Source: Gordionus sp. m RMFG-2023 (lineage: Eukaryota > Nematomorpha > Gordioida > Chordodea > Parachordodidae). From it: a stretch of DNA of 64,000 nt. The DNA is taken from NCBI RefSeq assembly GCF_954871325.1, contig NC_088775.1, positions 60,551,561-60,615,560 on the forward strand, given 5' to 3'. Below the pieces are notes generated by a model that was given only the letters and a program-made list of their open reading frames with translations, made no database searches and had not been told where the DNA came from. Of this stretch, positions 9,801 to 19,000 are shown piece after piece. Positions within the stretch are counted from its first letter, which is position 1. Each line of letters starts with the position of its first letter. A program made the translations under genes and the position numbers.

Positions 9801-12376
9801 AGCCATTTAACAACACTATTTTTTACCATGTATTTTTTATAAACTAATTAAAATTAGCACAAATACAATTTATTATATAACAAATTTTTTATAGTATCAA
9901 TATGTAATATAAATATTTGTTTAAAAGATAAAATAAATATGCTTATTAAATGATAATTCTCGCTGAAAAATACGGTAAAATACCGAATAGGTGAATTTTT
10001 ATATATAACACCAGGTCGAATATAATTAAAAAATCCAGGCAGGGCCAAAAAAATTTTTTAAATGAAGGCTGGGCCTAAAAAAAATTTTTCAAAAAAATCG
10101 GTCGGGACGGGCCGTGGAAATAAAACCTCTGCAGGTCTCTGATATATGTTTTAATATTTTATACATAATTTTTTTTTATAGCATTCTTAATATTTTTTAA
10201 TATATATATATATTTAAATTAATTATTTCAAAATATTTAAATAATAAATAAACGGAGCCGACTTGGCCTTTGTACAACACTAAATAAGATCTTGTTTGGT
10301 TTTTTTTGATCAAAATGTTGAATTACTAAATAAGATATAAAAAATAATAATGAATTTTTAATGTCTAAAGTTTATTTATATTTTTAGCCAATTTGCGAAA
10401 ACACATAATAACTTCACACCCAGAATCCCTATCCACTGTATCTGTTAAAGTACCCGATACATTATATGGTTCTAGAAAATTAACTGCTGATGAAAATTTG
10501 TATTGTAATAAATTAATACTTCGATATTTGATAAAAAATAATATTGCCTTTCATACAATAGATAGTCAATATTTTAAGGACATATTTAGATATTTAAATA
10601 AGAATGTCAAAATATGGTGCAGGCAAACTGCCATCAAGCACCTAGGCTCATTATATAATTGTGCCAAAAACAATATAATAAACATTTTGAATCAAGAAGA
10701 ATGTCAGTTATCATTAACTACAGATATCTGGACTGGGCTAAATTCTCTATCATATTGTGCACTAACAGTCCATTTTATAAATAAGGATTGGAAGTTGAAA
10801 TTTTTTTTACTAGATATAATAGAATTCCCGCATCCTCACACGGGAATAGATATATTTGAGTTGATAATATCAACTCTTGAGGAATTCCAAATTGAAAAAA
10901 AAATATTATCTATAACCCATGATAATGCTGCAAATGTTATAGTAGCTGCCGATTTGTTGGTAGATTATTTCATAAATAATGGTAACGCCAATGAAAATAA
11001 TAATAGATGCTTAGCACACGTAATTAATATTATCGTTCAAGCGGGCTTAGACAGCTTATCTACTCATCTTGCCAAAATACATATTTTAATTAGCAAAATG
11101 CATAAAAGCCCAAAGTTTATGCAAGAGTATATCAATTTAAGTGGAGGTTGTAGGATACCACTAGATATAGCCACTAGATGGAACAGTATGTATTTAATGT
11201 GATAACTACTGTTAATAAAGTAATATTTTATTATTTGATATTTTTTATAATCATATTTTAATAGAATATAGATGCCATCATTAATATAAGTAGGCGATAT
11301 TTACCCAATAAAGATAATTTGAACCAGGAGGAGGCTAAGTTATTGATTGAGCTAGAGTCATTTTTATATCCATTCTATAAAATCACGTGTGAAATAAGTT
11401 CGGCGTCATCATCAACAATTGGGATGTCAGCCTTATATTTAGATAATATAGCGAATTCTTTATCGCTTAATGCCCAATCACATAAAAATATAATTATAAA
11501 AAGTGCTGCTAATATAATGAAAGAAAAATGTAATATTTATATCGAATATTTCACCACATTTTCAAATTATGCATCATCATTTCTTGATCCAAGAATTAAG
11601 AAAACATTTTTACCAAATTTCATAAATAACCTTGGGTTTTATGAAAAATTCAAAAAAGTATTTGATGATTATGGTACATCGAAATCAATATATGATTTCG
11701 AGGAGGAGGATAATAATGAATCCAATCTAATGTCTGTCAATATTCTGAATGAGTTAAGAAGGTAAATATAAATACTTAATTATATAAAATACTCATAAAA
11801 ACTTCTAACAAACATTTTTGAAGCTATATTGGAGTGACTAAATTTAAATATTATGCTTACATTAAACAAAAATTATGATAGTTATTTGAGTTAATATAAA
11901 TATTTATTAAACATTTAAAAATAGAGACTTAAGAACTTATAAAATTAATAAAGCATATAGTTGCAAAATAGGCATTTTTAAAATATGTTTGTTACAAGGT
12001 TTTACAATGGATTTGATTATATAATAAATAGTTAATTTAATTTAAATATTTTATATTAAGGAAATCATACATTATGCCAAATTTAGACGGAGAAGAAATC
12101 GAAGAATATTTAACAGATCCGGTTGCTCAAACCTCTGTTGATATTATAGATTGGTGGTCTCGAAACGCTAATCGTTTTCCAAAGCTGTCGACAATGGCCA
12201 AGGATTACTTATGCGAACAAACTACGTCCGTAGCAAGCGAACGTATTTTTTCTCGAGCCGGCGCAACCATTACTAAGAAGAGGAATAGGATGTCAGCCTT
12301 AACGTTAAAACAATGCCTATGTATAAATTCATGGGATGTTAATGTTTTAAATTTGCGTGACGAATTTTTTGTATAA
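6805..12376 (+). CDS. hAT transposase with BED finger, five exons
   Basis: Exons 6805-6894, 7074-7209, 10388-11219, 11265-11761 and 12061-12376 join with GT/AG borders and matching phases to about 623 codons, normal for hAT transposases, given one lost base near 11199. The BED finger is split by intron 2: Cys-x2-Cys (CTLCNKTY) in exon 2 and His-x4-His (HIITSH) in exon 3. The hAT catalytic core follows: Asp in SLTTDIW, Asp in ITHDNAAN, the CLAHVINI motif, TRWNS, then the C-terminal dimerisation region with IIDWWSRN and the Glu of TSVASERIFSRAG. The product would bind the element ends and excise them in the nucleus. The lost base makes this copy non-functional unless it is a sequencing error. 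Confidence 0.85.
6913..6999. mobile_element. 87-bp MITE inside intron 1
   Basis: Perfect inverted ends, TTAGAGACCTTCATGGGTC at 6912-6930 and its reverse complement at 6982-7000, surround a short GC-rich loop. With termini TAGAGACC, the flanks ATTTAAGT and ATTGCAGT match at 6 of 8 positions, a plausible decayed hAT duplication. It is related by its ends to the GGCCCGG MITE family. Confidence 0.7.
7074..7209 (+). CDS. hAT transposase exon 2 (first half of BED finger)
   Basis: Begins after AAAAAG and encodes ILDQSLVPLKSSND... to CTLCNKTYRISTSS, ending before GTAAAT in phase 1. It contains the two cysteines of the BED zinc finger. The next exon supplies NLRKHIITSHP with the histidines. Confidence 0.8.
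7484..7612 (+). repeat. Tandem duplication, ~75-bp unit
   Basis: Two adjacent copies of a segment with TATAATTATGTAGAAATAGT, CATCGCC/CATCGCT and GTGAAAAAATTTATTCAGA. No coding potential. Confidence 0.7.
8138..8584. mobile_element. 447-bp hAT-type MITE (GGTCCGGTCC family)
   Basis: Begins TAGTGTTTGCAATGGTCCGG and ends CCGGACTTTAAACACTA, imperfect inverted ends rich in GGTCCGG/CCGGACC blocks. The flanks CTTATATA (8130-8137) and CTAATATA (8585-8592) match at 7 of 8 positions, fitting a hAT duplication. No coding region. Confidence 0.8.
8708..8772. mobile_element. 65-bp hAT-type element with perfect duplication
   Basis: Starts TATTGTTGTTAAACAGCTCG and ends GCCGTTTAACAACACTA, so the two ends nearly make up the whole element. 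The flanks GATTTTAA (8700-8707 and 8773-8780) are identical. This is close to the smallest length at which two hAT ends could still be recognised. Confidence 0.85.
9598..9818. mobile_element. 221-bp hAT-type MITE
   Basis: Begins TAATGTTGTTCAACTACTCG and ends CATTTAACAACACTA. Inner inverted blocks (TTTTTAAAAACGGCTAACT and AGTTAGCCGTTTTTAAAAA) make it foldable. The flanks CGTTTTAC and TTTTTTAC match at 6 of 8 positions. Related copies lie at 4.5, 17.6 and 62.4 kb. Confidence 0.75.
10018..10143. mobile_element. GC-rich MITE remnant (GGCCCGG family)
   Basis: Contains CAGGCAGGGCC, GGCTGGGCC and CGGTCGGGACGGGCC and ends CTCTGCAGGTCTCTGA, similar to the GATCTGCA-type termini of the copies at 5.2 and 43.8 kb. 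The left end is not clear. Confidence 0.5.
10388..11219 (+). CDS. hAT transposase exon 3 (catalytic core, frameshifted)
   Basis: Starts after TTTTTAG with NLRKHIITSHP and runs through LTTDIWTGLNSL, THDNAANVI, NRCLAHVINIIVQ and ATRWNSMYLM. The reading frame is lost by one base at about 11199. One frame over, ITTVNK leads to a GTAATA donor at 11220, and exon 4 then resumes in phase with NIDAIINISRRY. This reconstruction is inference; a donor at 11186 (GTATGT) is a weaker alternative. Confidence 0.8.
11265..11761 (+). CDS. hAT transposase exon 4
   Basis: After TTTAATAG, encodes NIDAIINISRRYLPNKDNLN then LLIELESFLYPFYKITCEIS, the helical insert between the second Asp and the final Glu typical of hAT proteins. 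Ends AG before GTAAAT in phase 2, matched by exon 5. Confidence 0.82.
12061..12376 (+). CDS. hAT transposase exon 5 (hATC dimerisation domain)
   Basis: Encodes KSYIMPNLDGEEIEEYL, then VDIIDWWSRNANRFPKLS, SVASERIFSRAG and TKKRNRMSALTLKQCLCINSW, the conserved hAT C-terminal domain, ending at TAA. The Glu in ASERIF is the third catalytic residue of the family. Confidence 0.9.
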
Positions 12377-13600
12377 TTTGTTATTTTTCAATTATTTGTT
12401 ATTTGATTTCATATAATTTTTATTTTTTATTTATGAAAATAATAAAGATATGAAAATGTGCCTTATTTATTTTGCATTTGTAAATTTTTACTTATAAAAT
12501 ATAAGAGCCTACTTGCGATAAATGAATAATAAATATATCATTTTTAAAAAAATAATAGTTAATATTTCTAAAAAGAAAAGGGGGGGGGGTTTATAGATAA
12601 AAAATTTTTAATTCCTAATTAGTAGTATCTCTGAAGATCTAAATGTTTTCCAAATTTTTTCTATGATATTCATTCTTAAGTATGAATAATTGGATTTTGC
12701 ATAAGTCATCCACACAATTACCAAAGAAAAAAAATCAATTAAAATTTATAATGATGCAATAGTGGTAGAAAGTATTTAGGGGGTTTAGCAAGGCCCGCTA
12801 ACAATCGCTTTAACAATCGTGATATGTAAACAAAATATTTGTAAAACTCAGAAATTATGAAAAATAATTTAAAATTTGTCAAGAATTATATCCATGATCT
12901 TAAATCAAATAATAATTAAAATCTTGTGTTTCAAATCAAATTTGATATAAAAAATTTATAGTAGTTACATATTACTTAATATTTTTATAAGATTAGAAAA
13001 AATATATCTGAATGTCTTAAATTTAAAAATGAGTTCCTTGCTCAATTTTCCCTGTATTTTCCTATTATCTAGCAATCCTTTAAAAAGTTTCAAAGGATAT
13101 ACCACTCATATCTAATACCAAATATTATAAACTAAGTTCAAGTTAAAAAAAAAAGAATGAAATATAATAGCAGTATCAATATTAGAGATTTAGAAATATT
13201 TTTCTAATTATAAAAACTTTTTACTAGTCTGAAAATAAGTATAATTTATTTTATATTTCTAGATTTTTAAGGGTGGAGTCAAAAAGTAATGAAAGAAAAA
13301 ATTTCTTACTGAATCCAAATATTTTATAACATCTTTCCAATATCAAAATTTTTTTAAATAGGCTTAAAACAATTTTAAATAAAATTTTCCTCATTGGAAT
13401 AAAATATAATTGCAGTGACACCTTATTACTAGATTCAATGGTTTTAGAAAATCTATTAAATATCCAAAACTTTTTACAAGACTTTAAACATAAATAAAAT
13501 GTTTTTTTAATTTTTACATTTCAAGCGTGGTGATAAAAAAAATAAAATTTTTGAACTTTATAATATTAAAAACCACTAAGATTAAAAGAAAGTTTAAAAA
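12377..13600. other. AT-rich 3' interior of the hAT, no gene seen
   Basis: Probable 3' untranslated and spacer sequence of the transposon, with a run of nine G near 12580. No gene, RNA or clear repeat was recognised. Confidence 0.5.
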
Positions 13601-14405
13601 AACTTAAAGATGACGATTATGACAATTGTCACTTTTCTAAGGTACATATTCACTGAAAATTTAATTTAACATGTTTACAATATATATTTTTACCTATTTG
13701 CTTCAAAAAAATTCGACAAAACTTAAAAATGACGATTATGACAATTGTCACTTTTCTAAGATACACATTCACTGAAAATTTAATATAACATGTTAATATA
13801 TATATTTTTACCTATTTGCTTCAAAGAAATTCGAAAAAACTTAAAAATGACGATTATGACAATTGTCACTTTTCTAAGGTACATATTCATTGAAAATTTA
13901 ATATAACATGTTAATATATATATTTTTACCTATTTGCTTCAAAGAAATTCGAAAAAACTTAAAAATGACGATTATGACAATTGTCACTTTTCTAAGGTTC
14001 ACTGAAAATTAAATTTAACATGTTAATATATATATTTTTACCTATTTGCTTCAAAGAAATTCGAAAAAACTTAAAAATGACGATTATGACAATTGTCACT
14101 TTTCTAAGGTACATATTCACTGAAAATTTAATTTAACATGTTTATAATATATATTTTTACATATTTGCTTCAAAAAAATTCGTAAAAACTTAAAAATGAC
14201 GATTATGACAATTGTCACTTTTCTAAGGTACATATTCACTGAAAATTTAATATAACATGTTAATATATATATTTTTACCTATTTGCTTATGACAATTGTC
14301 ACTTTTCTAAGGTACATATTCACTAAAAATTTAATTTAACATGTTCACAAAATATATTTTTACCTATTTGCTTCAAAAAAATTCGAAAAAACCTAAAGAT
14401 GACGA
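13600..14405 (+). repeat. ~118-bp units, right arm of the hAT (7-8 copies)
   Basis: Units with core GACGATTATGACAATTGTCA, then TTTTCTAAGGTACATATTCA and TTACCTATTTGCTTCAAA. They are more alike than the units of the outer array and run up to the minisatellite at GACAAATTTTAACGC. One unit near 14285 is shortened. Confidence 0.9.
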
Positions 14406-14803
14406 TTATGACAAATTTTAACGCAAGCCCACCCAGCAAGCCGACCCTGCAAGCCGACGAAACAAGCCGACCCAGCAAGCCGACCCAACAAGCCGACCCA
14501 GCAAGCTGACCCAGCAAGCCGACCCTGCAAGCCGACGAAACAAGCCGACCCAACAAGCCGACCCAACAAGCCGACCCAGCAAGCCGACCCATCAAGCCGA
14601 CCCAGCAAGCCGACCCAGCAAGCCGACCCAGCAAGCCGACCCAGCAAGCCGACCCAGCAAGCCGACCCAGCAAGCCGACCCAACAAGCCGACCCAACAAG
14701 CCGACCCATCAAGCCGACCCAGCAAGCCGACCCAGCAAGCCGACCCACCAAGCCGACCCAACAAGCCGACCCAACAATCCGACCCAGCAAGCCGACTCAT
14801 CGG
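14406..14803 (-). repeat. 13-bp GC-rich minisatellite, right end of the hAT
   Basis: About 30 copies of AAGCCGACCCAGC, the reverse complement of the left-end array, with variants CTGCAAGCCGACGAAAC. Open reading frames through it on the - strand are period artefacts. It is followed by a GC-rich unique stretch and the terminus ending at 14958. Confidence 0.92.
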
Positions 14804-14958
14804 GTCGGCCCAATGGGTCGGCTCATGTGGCCCATTGGGTCGGGTCGGGTCTGATCTATGGCTAAATGGGTTGACTCGGGTTTAAGGTCGTTTTTTTCGG
14901 CTCAAACCTTGCTGGGTTTTCGGCCAAGTCGACCCGACCCAGCAATTTAACAACACTA

Positions 14959-14966
14959 ATCATTAT
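14959..14966. repeat. Target-site duplication, right copy (ATCATTAT)
   Basis: An identical copy of the eight bases at 3704-3711, immediately after ...TTTAACAACACTA. Confidence 0.85.
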
Positions 14967-15853
14967 AATATATGAAGATCTTTGAAGATCGTTGATCTAA
15001 AATATTTTTAATTTAAAAAATTAAATTCTTAAAGGGATCTCATCTTGATCCTGGATAGTTCTGATCCCTTTAAAAATTAAGACATATTTATAGCTTGGAC
15101 TTTATGTAATTCTTTATTGCAATCAAATAAACCATCTATAAAAATAATATTAATCATCTATATCCATCCAATAACAACATTATAATAATACAATCATAAA
15201 CATCCTTATCCCATTCCATAATTCCCAGTAATCACTCTCAAACTTTTTTCCACTCCCAAAACCATATGATATGGATTGATTATTCTTGTCTGTCCATCCT
15301 AGTGTTCGCTAGCTAATCACTACAGTTATATAATAAAAAAACGTATATTTATATGCAAATAAAAAAAATATAGAAAATAAATATAAATAACTAAAGCAGT
15401 TGACTTAAGCTATATAAAACGCCAAAATATAAAATCTTTAAAAAAGATGAACGAATAATAAAAATTATAATAATATAAAATATCTATAAGTTAATATTGT
15501 AAAAGTAGATAATAATGCAAATATAAAATTTTAAATTTCATTATCTAACGATGTTAGCCGTTTTCCGCTTCCATTATCTAGGCGTGAGAATTTCAGCTGT
15601 AACTCATGAATGGCCCAACATGGTTGCTATAATGTTATTTCTGCCGAATCCATTTTAAAAAATTTCTATAACAATCAACCCCTTCACTTAGTCAGTTAAA
15701 AGGTCTAAAGGTTCCAACATCTTTTTGAGACTGCAATTACATGCTTACGTTACTGAGGTTAAGGAAATAAACTTAGGAATGCCTTCTTTTTTAAAACTTA
15801 TTTATCGACATGGTAACATAAAGCACTATCAAAATCATCTACTTAATTTAGGT
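14967..15853. other. Region upstream of MLH1, with a small foldback
   Basis: AT-rich sequence between the hAT and the MLH1 start. At about 15027-15080 a foldback (TTCTTAAAGGGATCTC ... GATCCCTTTAAAAATT) has a second copy at about 57365-57433. The reading frame of MLH1 exon 1 is open upstream to 15725 and could add up to 43 residues. A promoter must lie in or left of this region, but I can support no specific element. Confidence 0.5.
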
Positions 15854-16075
15854 ATGATCAATCCAATATGCATTTCGAAAAGCGGGATTATTAAAAAGCT
15901 CGATGAAGATGTTATCAATAAAATAGCTGCAGGAGAAGTTATACAAAGGCCCTATAATGCATTAAAGGAGTTAATTGAAAACAGTATTGATGCCAAATCT
16001 ATGGCAATCCAGATATCAATAAAAGACGGAGGAATGAAATGTATACATATTCAAGATAATGGCACAGGAATTCAC
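15854..16075 (+). CDS. MLH1: MLH1 exon 1 (ATPase motifs I and II)
   Basis: [20 protein letters not shown] then [27 protein letters not shown] and IQDNGTGIH. The ATG at 15854 puts the start five residues before the human one relative to GVIRRLDE. Upstream in-frame ATG at 15779 is possible. Ends CAC before GTAATT, phase 0. Confidence 0.9.
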
Positions 16076-19000
16076 GTAATTATTTATAATTTTATTTCTT
16101 AATACTATGTAAAATAAATATGATAAAAAACTAGATTGTGTCATTTTTATTTATAATTATATACCAATAATTCAAAATTTTTGCTTGTTATATTTATAAT
16201 ATTTATTTAAAATAAATTTTTATATTAATAAATTGTTGCCACTTTTTTTTAAAACTTATTCTAATATATTCTTTTACTTTTTATTATAATGTTTGTTGAT
16301 TATTAAAGTTTTGATCACATTATATTAAGATAAATAAAAATTATTTAGATATTTTATACTCCCATTAAAATTATACAAAATAGTTAAATTATTTGTAATT
16401 TTTAAATACATATGACAGAAAGATGACTTAGGAATAATTTGTGAACGATTCACAACCAGTAAAATATGTAAATACGATGATTTAAATTCTTTACAAACTT
16501 ATGGGTTTCGAGGAGAAGCTTTAGCTAGCATAAGTCATGTTTCTCATTTATATATAATCACAAAAATGGCCAATAGTGCATGCGCTTATAAGTATGACTT
16601 ATATTTAATATTTAAATATATATTATCTATACCCTCATAATTTTAATAAAGCTATTTGGGTCATTCCATGAAAAATAAAAAAACAATATTTTTGTACAAT
16701 CTTCTCTAAAATGAACAAAACTTAGCATATGCCTATATATTACATAATTTTAAATTTTAGAGTGCTAGCTCAGCCATAGATAGATAATGCCTTGGTTATA
16801 GTCACTTTGACTATGCATATTAAATAAAACTAGTTATAAATTATAATCATATGACTAATTAATAGCAATAGTCTATTTTAAATGGGTCTGGCTAATTTTT
16901 TAAAATCAGTGCACTGTTTTCCTTAGTTATCTTTTATTAATTTTAAATAAAGTATATAAAAAATTATTTTCATAAATTAATGAAATTATGAAACATGACC
17001 AAAATCTTCCATTAAAATTTTATAAAAGTTTTGTAAATTAAAATATTAAAATAGATTGATATTAATCAATTCTTATTGTATCCATATTTAATATTGGAAT
17101 TTCAAGTTGAGCAACTTATAATCTATATGGACTTAATTTTCTAATAAATGTAAGAATTTTTAAAGTAAGTTAAGCAACTTATAATCTATATGGACTTAAT
17201 TTTCTAATAAATGTAAGAATTTTTAAAGTAAGTTAAGCAACTTATAAATTTTTACAACCTTGATTTTCTTGTAAATAAATATAAGAATTTATATTGAAAA
17301 TAGCTAATTAAAATTTGAAAAACCTGATTTAATAACTGTTTTTAAGGATTCATATTTAAAAAAAAATAGCCTTCAGTTACATAATAGCAAATTTTACATA
17401 GAAAGATCATATTATTATTTTTCAAACTAAAAAAATATATAATTTATTATTATATTTGAGTTATATTATAAAATTGTAATAAAATCAATATAAATAATAA
17501 AAATATTGATAATTTTCATTTACAAATTTTCACAATATTTAAGTTTAAAATTTCTTCTACCATCTGTTATATTGTTCATTTGATTTAAATATAATGCATA
17601 TAGTGTTGTTAAACAGCTTCATTTGAGGCGATTTTTAAAAATGGCTAACTCAATATTTTATCCAGGTGAATATTACGCAAGTCTTTGCTCATAAAACATC
17701 TATTAGCAAAATCTCGAAGCTTAGGCAATATTTTTCTGGCTAAAATATTGAGTTAGCCATTTTTAAAAATTGACGCAAAAGGTGCCATTTAAAACAGGTT
17801 TCTATTATTAAGTATATCACTTTTGTTTGAATTCAGTGTATCTATTTTAAAAAAAAAAAATTATGTTGTTTTATTAAATCGATCTCTCCTGATGATTAGA
17901 TAAAGGAGGTTTTGAATAATTTTTGCTGCTTTCACTTATATTTATTTTGTATTTTACATTATTTTATGATCTATGCCTCAATATTGTCTTTTTGTTATTA
18001 TGATTTTTTTTGTAATCGTTTACAATTATACTAATTATATATTTTTCATTTTATATAACTGTTTGATAACAGATAAATAATATATGGGTGATTATTTTCG
18101 GCCGACCATCTCAAAAATGAATGAAACTTGGCATGTTAGTTATTTATGTTGTAAATGTTAATAAAATCAAAAATTTAGAGTGCTAGCTCAACCAGATGCA
18201 AAGATATACGGCTTCAAAGTCGAAAATCGTGAATTTCATTAAATCTTGTTATTCTAAAAAATATTTAAGATAGAGTTACAAATTATATATCATTTTATAG
18301 CCCTTAAAATTTTACGTTGGAAAATATTTAAAAAAAATCAAAAAATTTCAAGTGTTTTCTTATTTCCGGTAAAAATAAAAAATTAACATTGTTAGGAATG
18401 GATTTTTTTTGGGTGTTAATATTCACTAAAAATGTTTATTACCTTTATATTAAACGATTTAATAAAAAATCTCGATAGCCATTTTTGTTTTTTTTAATTT
18501 TATTTGAATTTTTATTATTTTTATAAATAAAAAAAATTCAATATAAATGGCGTTATATTATATTTAATAAAAATATGAATAGTATTGTGATTATAATTAA
18601 AAATAACAATTGAGTATAACCATGAATGATGTCCTGGTGCGTTATGTAAGCAGTCAGACCATACAGATATTATTTTATTGACGCTATATTGTAAAATAAA
18701 CATATTCTTACATTCAAACATTATAATTTTGCGCTTATTAATAGAAATTCCTAAGGCCATAATTTGTAGATATATCCTTTCATTGTTGTGGATTTACTAT
18801 CCTTATTATTTGAAAATAACGATTTTATCAGCTTATTTTATTTTTTTTATTCCTATCATCGCTACCATTCAATCATCATATATTTCAAAATTAAACATTT
18901 TTTACAACCTAATGAATTTATGATAATTTGTGATTTCTTTGAAAATTATGCATTTATAATCCAAGACACTGTTCAAGGATTCCACTGGAATAATAATCAA

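Larger units (their letters stand above)
7327..10282. mobile_element. Possible nested hAT-type element filling intron 2
   Basis: Starts TAGTGTTGTAAAAGGGCTAA and ends TTGGCCTTTGTACAACACTA, inverted termini of the same family as the host hAT. It nearly fills the 3.18-kb intron 2 and itself holds other insertions (8138-8584, 8708-8772, 9598-9818). The flanks TAAAATAT and AATAAGAT match at only 5 of 8 positions, so the pairing of these two ends is tentative. No transposase is visible within. Confidence 0.45.
3712..14958 (+). mobile_element. Giant hAT DNA transposon with tandem-repeat ends
   Basis: An 11,247-bp element. The left end begins TAGTGTTGTTAAAT and the right end finishes with the reverse complement ATTTAACAACACTA. 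Both are flanked by the perfect 8-bp duplication ATCATTAT. Next to each terminus lies a GC-rich unique stretch (about 135-155 bp), then a 13-bp minisatellite (GGGTCGGCTTGCT reading inward from the left), then ~118-bp palindrome-bearing units. The order is mirrored at the two ends, and even the junction (GCGTTAAAATTTGTCATAATCGTCAT) is shared. The interior carries a spliced hAT transposase at 6805-12376 plus several nested miniature elements. The transposase has one visible frameshift, so this copy is probably inactive, though the ends look intact. Confidence 0.85.
16592..18077. other. MLH1 intron 2, first part
   Basis: AT-rich intron. It holds a GGGTCATTCCATG terminus near 16655 with flanking sequence like the inverted ends of the element at 18.1-20.4 kb, a near-perfect ~63-bp tandem duplication at 17102-17260, and a hAT-type miniature element at 17601-17795 (listed separately). 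Confidence 0.6.

Noticed and set aside
15725-15853. N-terminal extension of MLH1
   Set aside because: The frame is open upstream, but MLH1 proteins start only a few residues before the GIIKKLDE motif, and the ATG at 15854 fits that. Kept as a possibility only.
18078-18085. TAATATAT as a firm duplication of the 18.1-20.4 kb element
   Set aside because: Sequence is low-complexity and the right terminus is incomplete, so a chance match is likely enough not to rely on it.
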